Shown piece after piece: positions 56,074-64,000 of a DNA stretch of 64,000 nt (the stretch's first letter is position 1; each line of letters starts with the position of its first letter). The translations under genes and the position numbers were made by a program. This DNA is from Massilia aurea (GTDB lineage Bacteria > Pseudomonadota > Gammaproteobacteria > Burkholderiales > Burkholderiaceae_D). The notes beneath the pieces are model-generated. The model did no database searches, was not told the DNA's origin, and saw only the letters and a program-made list of their open reading frames with translations. The stretch is from the NCBI RefSeq assembly GCF_024753205.1, contig NZ_JANUGZ010000002.1:310001-374000 (forward strand), given 5' to 3'.

Positions 56074-56493
56074 ATGTCGATGAGTGTCGGATCCGATAAC
56101 GGAGAAGATGAGCTGAATTCAGAGATCAACACGACGCCACTCGTTGACATCATGTTGGTTCTGCTGATCATCTTCCTGATCACGAGTCCGGTGGTTCTGA
56201 AACTGCAACAAGTTGCACTGCCTGCAGAAGAGAACCAGGTCACACTGACCAAACCGGAAGACGTTAACATCACCGTCAATAAAGACGGCGAAATGTACTA
56301 TAACCAGCTGCACCTCGCGAATACGGACGAGCTGTTCAAGTTCCTCGCGGAGCAGTCGGTGAAAGTGCCGCAACCGGCAGTGAAAGTTCGTGGTGACCAG
56401 GAAGCCCGCTACGAAGCGATCGGTCGGGTCATTTACACGGCACAACGTGCTGGGGTGCAGAAGGTTGGTTTCGTGATCGAACCACCGGGCTGA
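56074..56493 (+). CDS. exbD: ExbD biopolymer transport protein, first copy
   Basis: 139 residues, starting 3 bp after exbB. One membrane helix with the functional aspartate in NTTPLVDIMLVLLIIFLITSPV. The periplasmic part includes VTLTKPEDVNITVNKDGEMYYNQ and DQEARYEAIGRVIYTAQRAGVQKVGFVIEP. It completes the ExbB-ExbD motor for TonB. Confidence 0.95.
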   Translation: MSMSVGSDNGEDELNSEINTTPLVDIMLVLLIIFLITSPVVLKLQQVALPAEENQVTLTKPEDVNITVNKDGEMYYNQLHLANTDELFKFLAEQSVKVPQPAVKVRGDQEARYEAIGRVIYTAQRAGVQKVGFVIEPPG

Positions 56494-56503
56494 TAGCCCT
56501 GCA

Positions 56504-56536
56504 CGCGGCGCCGGGCTCATCGAGCCGGGCGCCGCG
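56504..56536. repeat. GC-rich hairpin between the two exbD genes
   Basis: CGCGGCGCCGGGCTC-atc-GAGCCGGGCGCCGCG, 15-bp arms with one mismatch. It lacks a T-run. Set between co-directional exbD genes, it could adjust relative expression by processing or partial attenuation. Confidence 0.7.
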
Positions 56537-56567
56537 CCCTTCTCCCAACATTTGAAAAGGAAACACC

Positions 56568-57002
56568 ATGAGTATGAGCGTAGGTTCGAGCTCCGCTAAG
56601 GATGCTGATCCGGAACCGATGATGGAAATGAACATGACGCCGTTGATCGACGTCCTGCTCGTTCTGATCATTATGCTGATCATCACGATTCCGAAGCAGA
56701 ACCACTCGGTCAATCTGAACATGCCGACGGGTACCCCGCCACCGCTGACGGATGTCAAGCCGGTCGTGGTCACCATCGACGTGGACTTTGACGGCACCAT
56801 CCTCTGGGATGGCGAAGTGATTCCGGATCGTGCAGCCCTCGAAGCAAAGATGAATGCAGTCGCAGCAATGGCTGACCAGCCTGAAGTGCACCTGCGTCCA
56901 AATAAGCTGGTAGAGTATAAAGTTGTAGCCGGCGTGATGGCATCTGCCCAGCGCATCGGCGTCACCAAAATCGGCATGGTCGGTAACGAGCAATTCCAGT
57001 AA
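56568..57002 (+). CDS. exbD: ExbD biopolymer transport protein, second copy
   Basis: 144 residues, beginning MSMSVGSSSAKDADPEPMMEMN, very like the start of the first ExbD (MSMSVGSDNGED). The membrane helix carries NMTPLIDVLLVLIIMLIITI with the aspartate. The periplasmic part differs (PTGTPPPLTDVKPVVVTIDVDFDG...AVAAMADQPEVHLRPNKLVEYKVVAGVMASAQRIGVTKIGMVG). The two copies suggest either a mixed motor or motors for different tasks. Confidence 0.94.
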   Translation: MSMSVGSSSAKDADPEPMMEMNMTPLIDVLLVLIIMLIITIPKQNHSVNLNMPTGTPPPLTDVKPVVVTIDVDFDGTILWDGEVIPDRAALEAKMNAVAAMADQPEVHLRPNKLVEYKVVAGVMASAQRIGVTKIGMVGNEQFQ

Positions 57003-57073
57003 TCGTTCCATGTTTTGACCAACACGGCAGGGCTACCCCCTGCCGTGTCTATTTTGAAATAAGGATTTTTCAG

Positions 57074-58303
57074 ATGATCAAGTTCCGTCTCGCTCACCTC
57101 AGTATCGCGATGGCCGCACTCGGCTTCGTTGCCGCCACTCCGGTGATCGGCCTGTCCTCCGCTGTCGCTGCAGAAGCATTGCGTGCGGAGATCGGCAAAC
57201 CACTGCAGCAAGCCCAGGCACAAATGAAACAGGGCAAGCACAAGGACGCACTGGCGACCCTGCGTGGACTGGACAAAGTGGGCAACAAGACTGCCAACGA
57301 AACCTACACGATCGAGCGCGTGCGCGCCGCTGCAGCCTCGTCGGCCGGTGATTTTGACACCGCTGCCAAATCGTTTGAAGCACTGCTCGATTCGGGCAAG
57401 CTGAACGCCAGCGAGCGTTCGCAATTTTCAGAAGGCCTGGTCGGCATCTATATGCGCGCCGGCGATCTGAACAAAGCCAACAGCACCATCCAGAACCTGC
57501 TCAAGCAGAAGGATGATCCAAAGCTGCGCGCTTACCTGCTGCAGAACTACTACAAGCAAGGCAACACCGCCGCGCTCGAGCAGGAACTGAGCAGAATCGA
57601 AAAAAGCGGCCGCCTGAGCGAAGATCAGCTCGGCATGCTGGCCAATATCCAGCTCAAGAAAAACGATACGGCCGGCTATGTCCGCACCATCGAGAAGCTG
57701 GCAGCAAGCTATCCAAAAGCCCAGTACTGGACCGACCTGCTGAACCGTGTGCAGCGTCAGCCAGGCTACTCGCAGCGTCTGAACATCGACGTCTACCGCC
57801 TGAAGCTGGCCAATAACCTGCTCAAGAAGCCGAGCGAGTTCATGGAAATGGCCCAGCTGGTGCTGCAGGCGAAAGCCCCGGCTGAAGCGCTCAAGGTCAT
57901 CGACCGCGGCTACAAGGCCGGCGCACTGGGCACCGGCACCGATGCCGCGCGCCACCAGCGCCTGAAGGAACTGGCCGAGAAAAATCTGGCAGAGCAAAAC
58001 AAGAACTTTGCCGCGCTTGAAGCCGAGTACACCGCTGCCAAGGACGCAGACCAGATGGTTGGCCTGGGTTACGCAATGGTGCAGGCTGGCCAGACCGACA
58101 AGGGTCTGAAGATGATGGAAGAAGCGATCAAGGCCGGTGGCCTGCGCAATGCTGACGAAGCCAAGCTGCGCATGGGCGAAGCCTACGCCGTCGCTGGCAA
58201 GAAGCAGCAAGCCATCGCTGCCTTCAAGACCGTTGGCGGCAAGGACGGCACTGCCGAACTGGCCCGCTACTGGATTCTGGCAGTCAACCACCCACTGTCG
58301 TAA
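57074..58303 (+). CDS. Exported tetratricopeptide-repeat protein
   Basis: 409 residues with a signal peptide (MAALGFVAATPVIGLSSAVAA). Helical repeats run through the rest (GKHKDALATLRGLDKVG, AGDFDTAAKSFEALLDSG, AGDLNKANSTIQNLLKQ, GQTDKGLKMMEEAIKAGG, AGKKQQAIAAFKTVGGK), the TPR/SEL1 style of protein interaction scaffold. It closes the TonB operon, so a periplasmic helper of ExbB-ExbD-TonB is likely. Not more precisely recognised. Confidence 0.85.
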   Translation: MIKFRLAHLSIAMAALGFVAATPVIGLSSAVAAEALRAEIGKPLQQAQAQMKQGKHKDALATLRGLDKVGNKTANETYTIERVRAAAASSAGDFDTAAKSFEALLDSGKLNASERSQFSEGLVGIYMRAGDLNKANSTIQNLLKQKDDPKLRAYLLQNYYKQGNTAALEQELSRIEKSGRLSEDQLGMLANIQLKKNDTAGYVRTIEKLAASYPKAQYWTDLLNRVQRQPGYSQRLNIDVYRLKLANNLLKKPSEFMEMAQLVLQAKAPAEALKVIDRGYKAGALGTGTDAARHQRLKELAEKNLAEQNKNFAALEAEYTAAKDADQMVGLGYAMVQAGQTDKGLKMMEEAIKAGGLRNADEAKLRMGEAYAVAGKKQQAIAAFKTVGGKDGTAELARYWILAVNHPLS

Positions 58304-58312
58304 GCGCACGTT

Positions 58313-58340
58313 GCCGTCGACCGCAGCTGCGGTCGACGGC
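58313..58340. repeat. 28-bp perfect palindrome
   Basis: GCCGTCGACCGCAG-CTGCGGTCGACGGC reads the same on both strands with no spacer, just after the TPR gene and 14 bp before a terminator. It may be a second hairpin of the same terminator or a protein-binding site. Confidence 0.85.
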
Positions 58341-58354
58341 CTTGCAATCGACCA

Positions 58355-58380
58355 AAAACGCCGCCTTCGGGCGGCGTTTT
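58355..58380 (+). terminator. Rho-independent terminator of the TonB operon
   Basis: AAAACGCCGCC-ttcg-GGCGGCGTTTT with a stable TTCG loop and T-run, about 50 bp after the TPR gene stop, ending the TonB-ExbB-ExbD-ExbD-TPR transcript. It precedes the ribF promoter. Confidence 0.9.
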
Positions 58381-58529
58381 CATTTGGTCTGCATTTGAAG
58401 ACCACCGCGCGCGAAGGTGACAACAAACCATTACCTCTATGCAACGTCGGAGTTGCCGCGCAGTTCCCGTATAATCAGGCTTTTGGCGCCGCATACCGAT
58501 AGCATGGCGCGCAACCGGAACCAGACTTG

Positions 58530-59501
58530 ATGAAGGTATTTCGCGGACTTCCCAACGACAGGGCGCGCGCACCCTGCGCACTCACGATCGGCAATTTCGA
58601 CGGCGTCCATCGCGGCCATCAGGCCCTGCTGGCGCAAGTGCGCGGCGCAGCCGACCGGCTCGGTCTGGACGCGGCCGTGATGACGTTCGAGCCCCATCCC
58701 CGCGAATACTTTGCCCACAAGCTGGGCGACCCGTCCAACGCCCCGGCACGCGTGGCCAATCTGCGCGACAAGCTCGAAGACCTGGACCAGGCCGGCATCG
58801 ACCGCGTCATCGTCGAACATTTCAACGAACAGTTTGCCGCCATGTCGCCGCAGGACTTCGTCCAGCGCGTGCTGGTCGACGGCCTGCACGTCAAATGGCT
58901 GATGGTGGGCGATGATTTTCGCTTTGGCGCGCGTCGCGCCGGCGACATCGCGATGCTGACCGAGGCAGGCCGTGAACACGGTTTCGAGGTCCACACGCTC
59001 GGCGCCGTGATGCATGGCGACGGGCGCATCTCATCGTCGGCCGTGCGCGCGGCACTGGCCGGCGGCGACTTTTGCGCCACCAGCCGGCTGCTCGGTCATC
59101 CTTACGCGATATCGGGCCACGTGATCCATGGCGCCAAGCTCGGCCGCACGCTGGGCTTTCCCACACTCAATTTGCGCGTCACGCACCGCCCTGCCCTGTC
59201 CGGCATCTTCGTCGTACAGGTGCATGGCTTGGCCGAGCATCCGCTGCCGGCCGTGGCCAGCCTGGGCGTGCGCCCCACCGTCGAAGACGCCGGCCGCACC
59301 TTGCTTGAAGTCCATGTGTTCGACTATGCCGGCCAGTGTTACGGCAAGCTCGTGCGCGTGGAGTTTCTCGCCAAGCTGCGCGACGAAGAAAAATACGCCG
59401 ACCTGGCGCTGCTCACAGCCGCGATCGACAACGACGCGCTGCAGGCGCGCGCGTTCTTCGACCGGCGTAACGGCGCGCTGAACGCGACCGACCGAATTTG
59501 A
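58530..59501 (+). CDS. ribF: Riboflavin kinase/FAD synthetase RibF
   Basis: 323 residues from ATG 58530. The adenylyltransferase half shows [29 protein letters not shown] and [13 protein letters not shown], then [14 protein letters not shown]. The kinase half has [32 protein letters not shown], and [15 protein letters not shown]. It makes FMN and FAD from riboflavin. ribF upstream of ileS and lspA is a conserved order. No FMN riboswitch is seen upstream. Confidence 0.96.
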   Translation: MKVFRGLPNDRARAPCALTIGNFDGVHRGHQALLAQVRGAADRLGLDAAVMTFEPHPREYFAHKLGDPSNAPARVANLRDKLEDLDQAGIDRVIVEHFNEQFAAMSPQDFVQRVLVDGLHVKWLMVGDDFRFGARRAGDIAMLTEAGREHGFEVHTLGAVMHGDGRISSSAVRAALAGGDFCATSRLLGHPYAISGHVIHGAKLGRTLGFPTLNLRVTHRPALSGIFVVQVHGLAEHPLPAVASLGVRPTVEDAGRTLLEVHVFDYAGQCYGKLVRVEFLAKLRDEEKYADLALLTAAIDNDALQARAFFDRRNGALNATDRI

Positions 59502-59613
59502 GTGCGCTTCCCGGCCAGTCGACGATTGGCAGGAAGCGCCTCCCCCTGTTTGCCAGACCCTATTCGACGCGGCGCACGGCGCCGTGCACACGAACACCCA
59601 ACAAAAGAACCTT

Positions 59614-62499
59614 ATGTCCGATACCAAACAGCACAACCCTGCCAAGGGCGGCAAAAAGCCTGAGAGCAAATACCCGGTCAATATGACCGACACCCCGTTC
59701 CCGATGCGCGGCGACCTCGCCAAGCGCGAACCGGGCTGGGTCAAGCAATGGCAAGACAAGAAAATCTACGAGCGCGTGCGCAAGGCAGCCAAGGGCCGTC
59801 CGACCTTCATCCTGCATGACGGGCCGCCGTACGCGAATGGCGACATCCACCTGGGTCACGCCGTCAACAAGATCCTGAAAGACATGGTGCTGAAGTCGCG
59901 CACGATCGCGGGCTTCGACGCGCCGTACGTGCCGGGCTGGGATTGCCACGGCATGCCGATCGAGATCCAGATCGAAAAACTGTACGGCAAGAACCTGCCG
60001 ACGGCCGAGGTGCTGCAAAAAGCCCGCGCCTACGCGCTCGAACAGATCGACCGCCAGCGCGCCGGCTTCATCCGCCTGGGCGTGCTCGGCGAATGGGACA
60101 ACCCGTACATGACCATGGCCTACAGCAATGAGGCCGATGAGCTGCGCGCGCTCGGCACGCTGCTCGAAAAAGGCTATGTCTACCGGGGCCTCAAGCCCGT
60201 GAACTGGTGCTTCGATTGCGGTTCGGCCCTGGCCGAAGCGGAAGTCGAATACCAGGACAAGCGCGACCCGGCGATCGACGTCGGCTTCCCGTTTGCCGAA
60301 CCCGAAAAAATCGCTGCCGCCTTCGGCCTGGACAAGCTCCCGGCCGGCGACGGTTTCATCGTCATCTGGACCACGACCCCATGGACCATCCCGTCGAACC
60401 AGGCGCTCAACGCCGGTCCGGAAGTCCAGTATTCGCTGGTACAGACCGAACGTGACGGCAAGCCGCTGCTGCTGATCCTGGGTTCCGAGCTGGTCGAATC
60501 GTGCCTGGCGCGCTACAAGCTCGAAGGCACCGTCGTCGCCACCACTGTCGGCGAAAAGCTGGCCGGCATCAACTTCAAGCACCCGCTGCACGCGCAGGAC
60601 GCGTTCTACGACCGCCTCTCGCCGCTGTACCTGGCCGACTACGTCACGGTCGACAGCGGTACGGGCGTCGTGCACTCGGCGCCAGCCTACGGCCTGGAAG
60701 ACTTCGTGTCGTGCAAGGCGCACGGCATGCAGGATGACGACATCCTCAAGCCGGTCATGGGCGATGGCCGTTACGTTCCGACGCTGCCGCTGTTCGGCGG
60801 CCTGACGATCTGGGAGGCGAGCAAACCAATCTGCGCCGCGCTGACCGAAGCCGGCGCGCTGTTCGAACTCAAAATGTTCGATCACAGCTACATGCACTGC
60901 TGGCGCCACAAGACGCCGATCATCTACCGCGCTACCAGCCAGTGGTTCGCCGGCATGGACCTCACGCCAAAGGATGGCGGTCCGACCCTGCGTCAGACCG
61001 CGCTGGCCGGCATCGCCAAGACCCAGTTCTTCCCGGACTGGGGCCAGGCGCGTCTGCACGGCATGATCGAGAACCGTCCGGACTGGACCCTGTCGCGTCA
61101 GCGCCAGTGGGGCGTGCCGATGGCCTTCTTCATCCATAAAGAGACCGGCACGCTGCACCCGCGCACGCCGGAACTGCTGGAGCAAGTTGCCAAGCTGTTC
61201 GAAAAAGGCGGCATCGACGCCTGGCACACGCTCGACCCGGTCACGCTGCTGGGCGACGACGCCGCGATCTACGAAAAGAACAGGGACACGCTGGACGTCT
61301 GGTTCGATTCGGGCGCGACCCACCAGACCGTGCTGCGCGGCTCGCACAAGGAGCAGCTGGGCTTCCCGGCCGACCTGTACCTGGAAGGCTCCGACCAGCA
61401 CCGGGGCTGGTTCCACTCGTCGCTGCTGACGTCCTCGATGCTCAATGGCGAACCGCCATACAAGGCGCTGCTCACGCACGGCTTCACGGTCGACGAGCAT
61501 GGCAAGAAGATGTCCAAGTCGCTCGGCAACACGATGGCGCCGCAGAAAATCTCCGACACGCTCGGCGCCGACATCCTGCGCCTGTGGGTGGCCTCGACCG
61601 ATTACACGGGCGAGCTGTCGATCGGCGAAGAGATCCTCAAGCGCGTAACCGAATCGTACCGCCGCATCCGCAACACGCTGCGCTTCCTGCTGGCCAACAC
61701 GTCGGACTTCAACCCGGCCCAGCACGCGGTGCCGATGGGCGAGCTGCTCGAGATCGACCGCTACGCGATCGCCTCGATGGCCCAGTTGCAGAAGGATGTG
61801 GCGGCGCACTTCGAGCGCTACGAATTCCACCCGGTCGTCTCGCGCCTGCAGAACTACTGCTCGGAAGACCTGGGCGGCTTCTACCTGGATATCCTGAAGG
61901 ACCGCCTGTACACGACCGGCATCGATTCTGCCTCCCGCCGCTCGGCCCAGACCGCGCTGTGGCACATCGCGCATGCGCTGCTGCGCGTGATGTCGCCGGT
62001 GCTGTCGTTCACGGCCGAAGAAGCGTGGGCCGTGTTTGCGGACCAGGAGACGTTCAACGCCAGCGATGAAACCATCTTCACGCAGACGCTGTGGACCTTC
62101 CCGGAGCTGCCGGATGGCGACGCACTGCTGGCCAAGTACGCCTTGCTGCGCCAGGTGCGCCTGGACGTGACGAAGCAACTGGAAGAAGTGCGCACCTCGG
62201 GCGCGATCGGTTCGTCGCTGCAGGCCGAACTGGCGATCAAGGCCTCGGGCGAGAAGTACCGCGCACTGGCCAGCCTGGACGACGACCTGAAATTCGTCTT
62301 CATCACGTCGCAGGCGAGCGTCACGGAAGTGGCAAGCGAGGCTGAAGAAGCCGTGGCCGTGGTGCCGTCGGACGCCGAGAAGTGCGAGCGCTGCTGGCAC
62401 TATCGCCGCGACGTCGGCCACGACCATGCGCATCCAACGCTGTGCGGCCGCTGCACGAGCAACCTCTTCGGCGCCGGCGAAGCGCGCCGCTTCGCATAA
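59614..62499 (+). CDS. ileS: Isoleucyl-tRNA synthetase IleRS
   Basis: 961 residues from ATG 59614 ([24 protein letters not shown]); a GTG at 59584 is in frame. Class I signatures: the HIGH motif in [12 protein letters not shown] and KMSKS in [10 protein letters not shown]. Editing domain ([15 protein letters not shown]) and anticodon-binding part are present. The C-terminal zinc finger is intact ([12 protein letters not shown] and [10 protein letters not shown]). Housekeeping gene joined to lspA by a short gap. Confidence 0.97.
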   Translation: MSDTKQHNPAKGGKKPESKYPVNMTDTPFPMRGDLAKREPGWVKQWQDKKIYERVRKAAKGRPTFILHDGPPYANGDIHLGHAVNKILKDMVLKSRTIAGFDAPYVPGWDCHGMPIEIQIEKLYGKNLPTAEVLQKARAYALEQIDRQRAGFIRLGVLGEWDNPYMTMAYSNEADELRALGTLLEKGYVYRGLKPVNWCFDCGSALAEAEVEYQDKRDPAIDVGFPFAEPEKIAAAFGLDKLPAGDGFIVIWTTTPWTIPSNQALNAGPEVQYSLVQTERDGKPLLLILGSELVESCLARYKLEGTVVATTVGEKLAGINFKHPLHAQDAFYDRLSPLYLADYVTVDSGTGVVHSAPAYGLEDFVSCKAHGMQDDDILKPVMGDGRYVPTLPLFGGLTIWEASKPICAALTEAGALFELKMFDHSYMHCWRHKTPIIYRATSQWFAGMDLTPKDGGPTLRQTALAGIAKTQFFPDWGQARLHGMIENRPDWTLSRQRQWGVPMAFFIHKETGTLHPRTPELLEQVAKLFEKGGIDAWHTLDPVTLLGDDAAIYEKNRDTLDVWFDSGATHQTVLRGSHKEQLGFPADLYLEGSDQHRGWFHSSLLTSSMLNGEPPYKALLTHGFTVDEHGKKMSKSLGNTMAPQKISDTLGADILRLWVASTDYTGELSIGEEILKRVTESYRRIRNTLRFLLANTSDFNPAQHAVPMGELLEIDRYAIASMAQLQKDVAAHFERYEFHPVVSRLQNYCSEDLGGFYLDILKDRLYTTGIDSASRRSAQTALWHIAHALLRVMSPVLSFTAEEAWAVFADQETFNASDETIFTQTLWTFPELPDGDALLAKYALLRQVRLDVTKQLEEVRTSGAIGSSLQAELAIKASGEKYRALASLDDDLKFVFITSQASVTEVASEAEEAVAVVPSDAEKCERCWHYRRDVGHDHAHPTLCGRCTSNLFGAGEARRFA

Positions 62500-62517
62500 G
62501 TACCGGGTCCAGACACC

Positions 62518-63060
62518 ATGGCAACCAAAAAGAAACCAGCGCCGTCCGGCGCCACCTTAGTCAAGCGCAGCACGAACAAGAGCGTCGGCGCCAGCATGTT
62601 CCCCTGGATCGGGCTGTCCCTGATCATTGTCCTGCTCGACCAGGTCACCAAGCTCACCGTCGAACGCACGTTTGCCTACGCCGAGACAGTGCCGATCACG
62701 GGCTTTTTCAACCTGATCAAGGTGTACAACCCGGGGGCGGCGTTCAGCTTCCTGGGTGACGCGAGCGGCTGGCAGCGCTGGCTGTTCCTGGGTATCGCCA
62801 TTGGCGCCGTAGTGTTCTGCCTGTACATGATGAGCAAGAACGCGACGCAGCGCCTGTTCTGCTTCGCGCTCGCGCTGATCATGGCCGGCGCGGTCGGTAA
62901 CGGCATCGATCGTGTCGTGCACGGCCACGTGATCGACTTCCTCGATTTCTACTGGACCGGCATCGGCCACTTCCCGGCCTTCAATATCGCCGACATCGGC
63001 ATCTCGGTCGGCGCCGTGCTGTTCGTGCTGGATGAATTCCGGCGCGTGAACAAGTCGTGA
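62518..63060 (+). CDS. lspA: Lipoprotein signal peptidase LspA (signal peptidase II)
   Basis: 180 residues with four membrane helices. The catalytic aspartates lie in GNGIDRVVHGHVIDFLDFY and FPAFNIADIGISVGAVL; GFFNLIKVYNPGAAFSFL is also conserved. It cleaves lipoprotein signal peptides after lipidation. The N-terminal 25 residues are a lysine-rich extension before the first helix. Directly downstream of ileS, as is usual. Confidence 0.96.
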   Translation: MATKKKPAPSGATLVKRSTNKSVGASMFPWIGLSLIIVLLDQVTKLTVERTFAYAETVPITGFFNLIKVYNPGAAFSFLGDASGWQRWLFLGIAIGAVVFCLYMMSKNATQRLFCFALALIMAGAVGNGIDRVVHGHVIDFLDFYWTGIGHFPAFNIADIGISVGAVLFVLDEFRRVNKS

Positions 63061-63073
63061 CCGGGACAAAACC

Positions 63074-64000
63074 ATGAGCATGGACCTGAAAGGCAAGCGC
63101 ATCGTCCTGGGCCTGACCGGTGGTGTCGCCTGCTACAAGGCGGCCGAGCTGTGTCGCGCCCTGGTCAAGCACGGCGCCAGCGTGCAGGTCGTGATGACCG
63201 AGGCGGCGACGCATTTCATCGGTGCGGTCACCATGCAGGCGGTCTCGGGCAACCCGGTCTACCTGGACCAGTGGGACGCGCGCATGGCCAACAACATGGC
63301 CCACATCGACCTGACCCGGGGCGCCGATGCGATCCTGATCGCGCCCTGCTCGGCCGATTTCATCCGCAAGCTGGTGCACGGCGCGGCCGACGATCTGCTG
63401 TCGCTGCTGTGCGTCGCGCGGCCCCGTCACGTGCCGCTGCACGTGGCGCCGGCGATGAACGTCGAGATGTGGGACAACCCGGCCACGCAGCGCAATGTGA
63501 CCCAGCTGCGCGCTGACGGCATTTGCCTGTTCGGCCCGGGCCGCGGCGCGCAAGCCTGTGGCGAAACGGGCATGGGGCGCATGCTCGAAGCGGATGAGCT
63601 GGTCGACGAACTGATTGCCTCGTTCCAGCAGAAGGTGCTGGCGGGCCGGCGCGTGATGATCACGGCTGGGCCGACGTTCGAACCGATCGATCCGGTGCGC
63701 GGCATCACCAATCTGTCGTCCGGCAAGATGGGCTACGCCATTGCGCGCGCCGCGCGGGAAGCCGGCGCCGACGTCACGCTCGTCTCCGGGCCCGTATCGC
63801 TGCCCACGCCCCACGGCGTGCGCCGCATCGACGTGCTCACCGCGCAGCAGATGCACGACGCCGTGATGGCCGGCGTCACGGGCCAGCACGTGTTCATCGG
63901 CGTGGCTGCGGTGGCCGACTGGCGTGTCGTCAATGCCAGCGACCAGAAACTCAAGAAGACGCCTGATGGCGCCCCGCCGGCGCTGGAATTCGCGCAGAAC
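63074..64000 (+). CDS. coaBC: Phosphopantothenoylcysteine decarboxylase/phosphopantothenate-cysteine ligase CoaBC, 3' end outside window
   Basis: At least 309 residues, running off the window edge. It starts 13 bp after lspA. The decarboxylase part has LGLTGGVACYKAAELCRALVKHGA, VMTEAATHFIG, IDLTRGADAILIAPCSADFIRKL and VAPAMNVEMWDNPATQRN. The ligase part starts with RRVMITAGPTFEPIDPVRGITNLSSGKMGYAIARAA. It makes 4'-phosphopantetheine in coenzyme A synthesis. No stop codon is reached. Confidence 0.96.
   Translation, partial: MSMDLKGKRIVLGLTGGVACYKAAELCRALVKHGASVQVVMTEAATHFIGAVTMQAVSGNPVYLDQWDARMANNMAHIDLTRGADAILIAPCSADFIRKLVHGAADDLLSLLCVARPRHVPLHVAPAMNVEMWDNPATQRNVTQLRADGICLFGPGRGAQACGETGMGRMLEADELVDELIASFQQKVLAGRRVMITAGPTFEPIDPVRGITNLSSGKMGYAIARAAREAGADVTLVSGPVSLPTPHGVRRIDVLTAQQMHDAVMAGVTGQHVFIGVAAVADWRVVNASDQKLKKTPDGAPPALEFAQN

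Noticed and set aside
59560..62433. A 957-residue minus-strand frame opposite ileS
   Set aside because: No recognisable domain, typical antisense composition; ileS is unambiguous.

Overview
The window is about 64 kb of GC-rich DNA from a flagellated Gram-negative bacterium. Gene content and order (flhB-flhA-flhF-flhG-fliA with a motC/motD stator pair, tonB-exbB-exbD-exbD, rluC next to rne, lspA-coaBC after ribF-ileS) suggest a betaproteobacterium, most likely an Oxalobacteraceae member of the Massilia/Duganella/Telluria type. This is inferred from protein content; there is no rRNA gene to confirm it. No tRNA, rRNA, CRISPR array, prophage or IS transposase was recognised.

Layout. 0-8.2 kb: a two-component system (the kinase is cut by the window edge and carries an apparent one-base frameshift) divergent from an exported GlcG/HbpS-like protein and an exported 5-hydroxyisourate hydrolase, with a palindromic operator between them; a CynR-like LysR regulator, an HPP membrane protein, an apparently exported methyltransferase, a small secreted protein and a PAS-PAS-GGDEF-EAL protein. 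8.4-17.2 kb: a type VI secretion (T6SS) island with an M35 metallopeptidase, VgrG, a Tle3-type lipase, its Tla3-type adaptor and a PAAR protein, then on the other strand a stand-alone homologue of the metallopeptidase's own N-terminal domain. 17.3-26.6 kb: flagellar genes on the minus strand, interrupted between flhF and flhA by a plus-strand cassette: a protein of unknown function, a Tlde1-like (DUF2778) peptidoglycan effector and an overlapping two-helix membrane protein, probably its immunity protein.

26.7-35.4 kb: mainly minus-strand housekeeping genes (a WecA/MraY-type transferase, FAH family hydrolase, outer membrane phospholipase A, RsuA, SppA, a HAD phosphatase, RluC). 36-42.5 kb: rne with a long leader, moaA and a fused mobA-moeA gene, with palindromic dispersed repeats in the gaps. 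42.8-48.1 kb: rmuC, a truncated haemoglobin, an ABC-type FtsX permease and an adenine deaminase-like enzyme on the minus strand. 48.6-53.6 kb: the stress trio prkA-yeaH-spoVR. 54.4-58.3 kb: a TonB energy-transduction operon with two exbD genes and a TPR protein. 58.5-64 kb: ribF-ileS-lspA-coaBC, with coaBC running off the end.

The most interesting parts are the two T6SS effector loci. In the first, the metallopeptidase and the stand-alone copy of its N-terminal domain bracket a vgrG-tle3-tla3-PAAR cassette, which suggests an undescribed protease/inhibitor (toxin/immunity) pair. In the second, an effector/immunity cassette sits inside an otherwise conserved flagellar operon. Also notable are an FlhG that lost its Walker A motif but kept the FlhF-activating motif, a MobA-MoeA fusion, and a four-times repeated FPT-x-AS motif in the RNase E tail.
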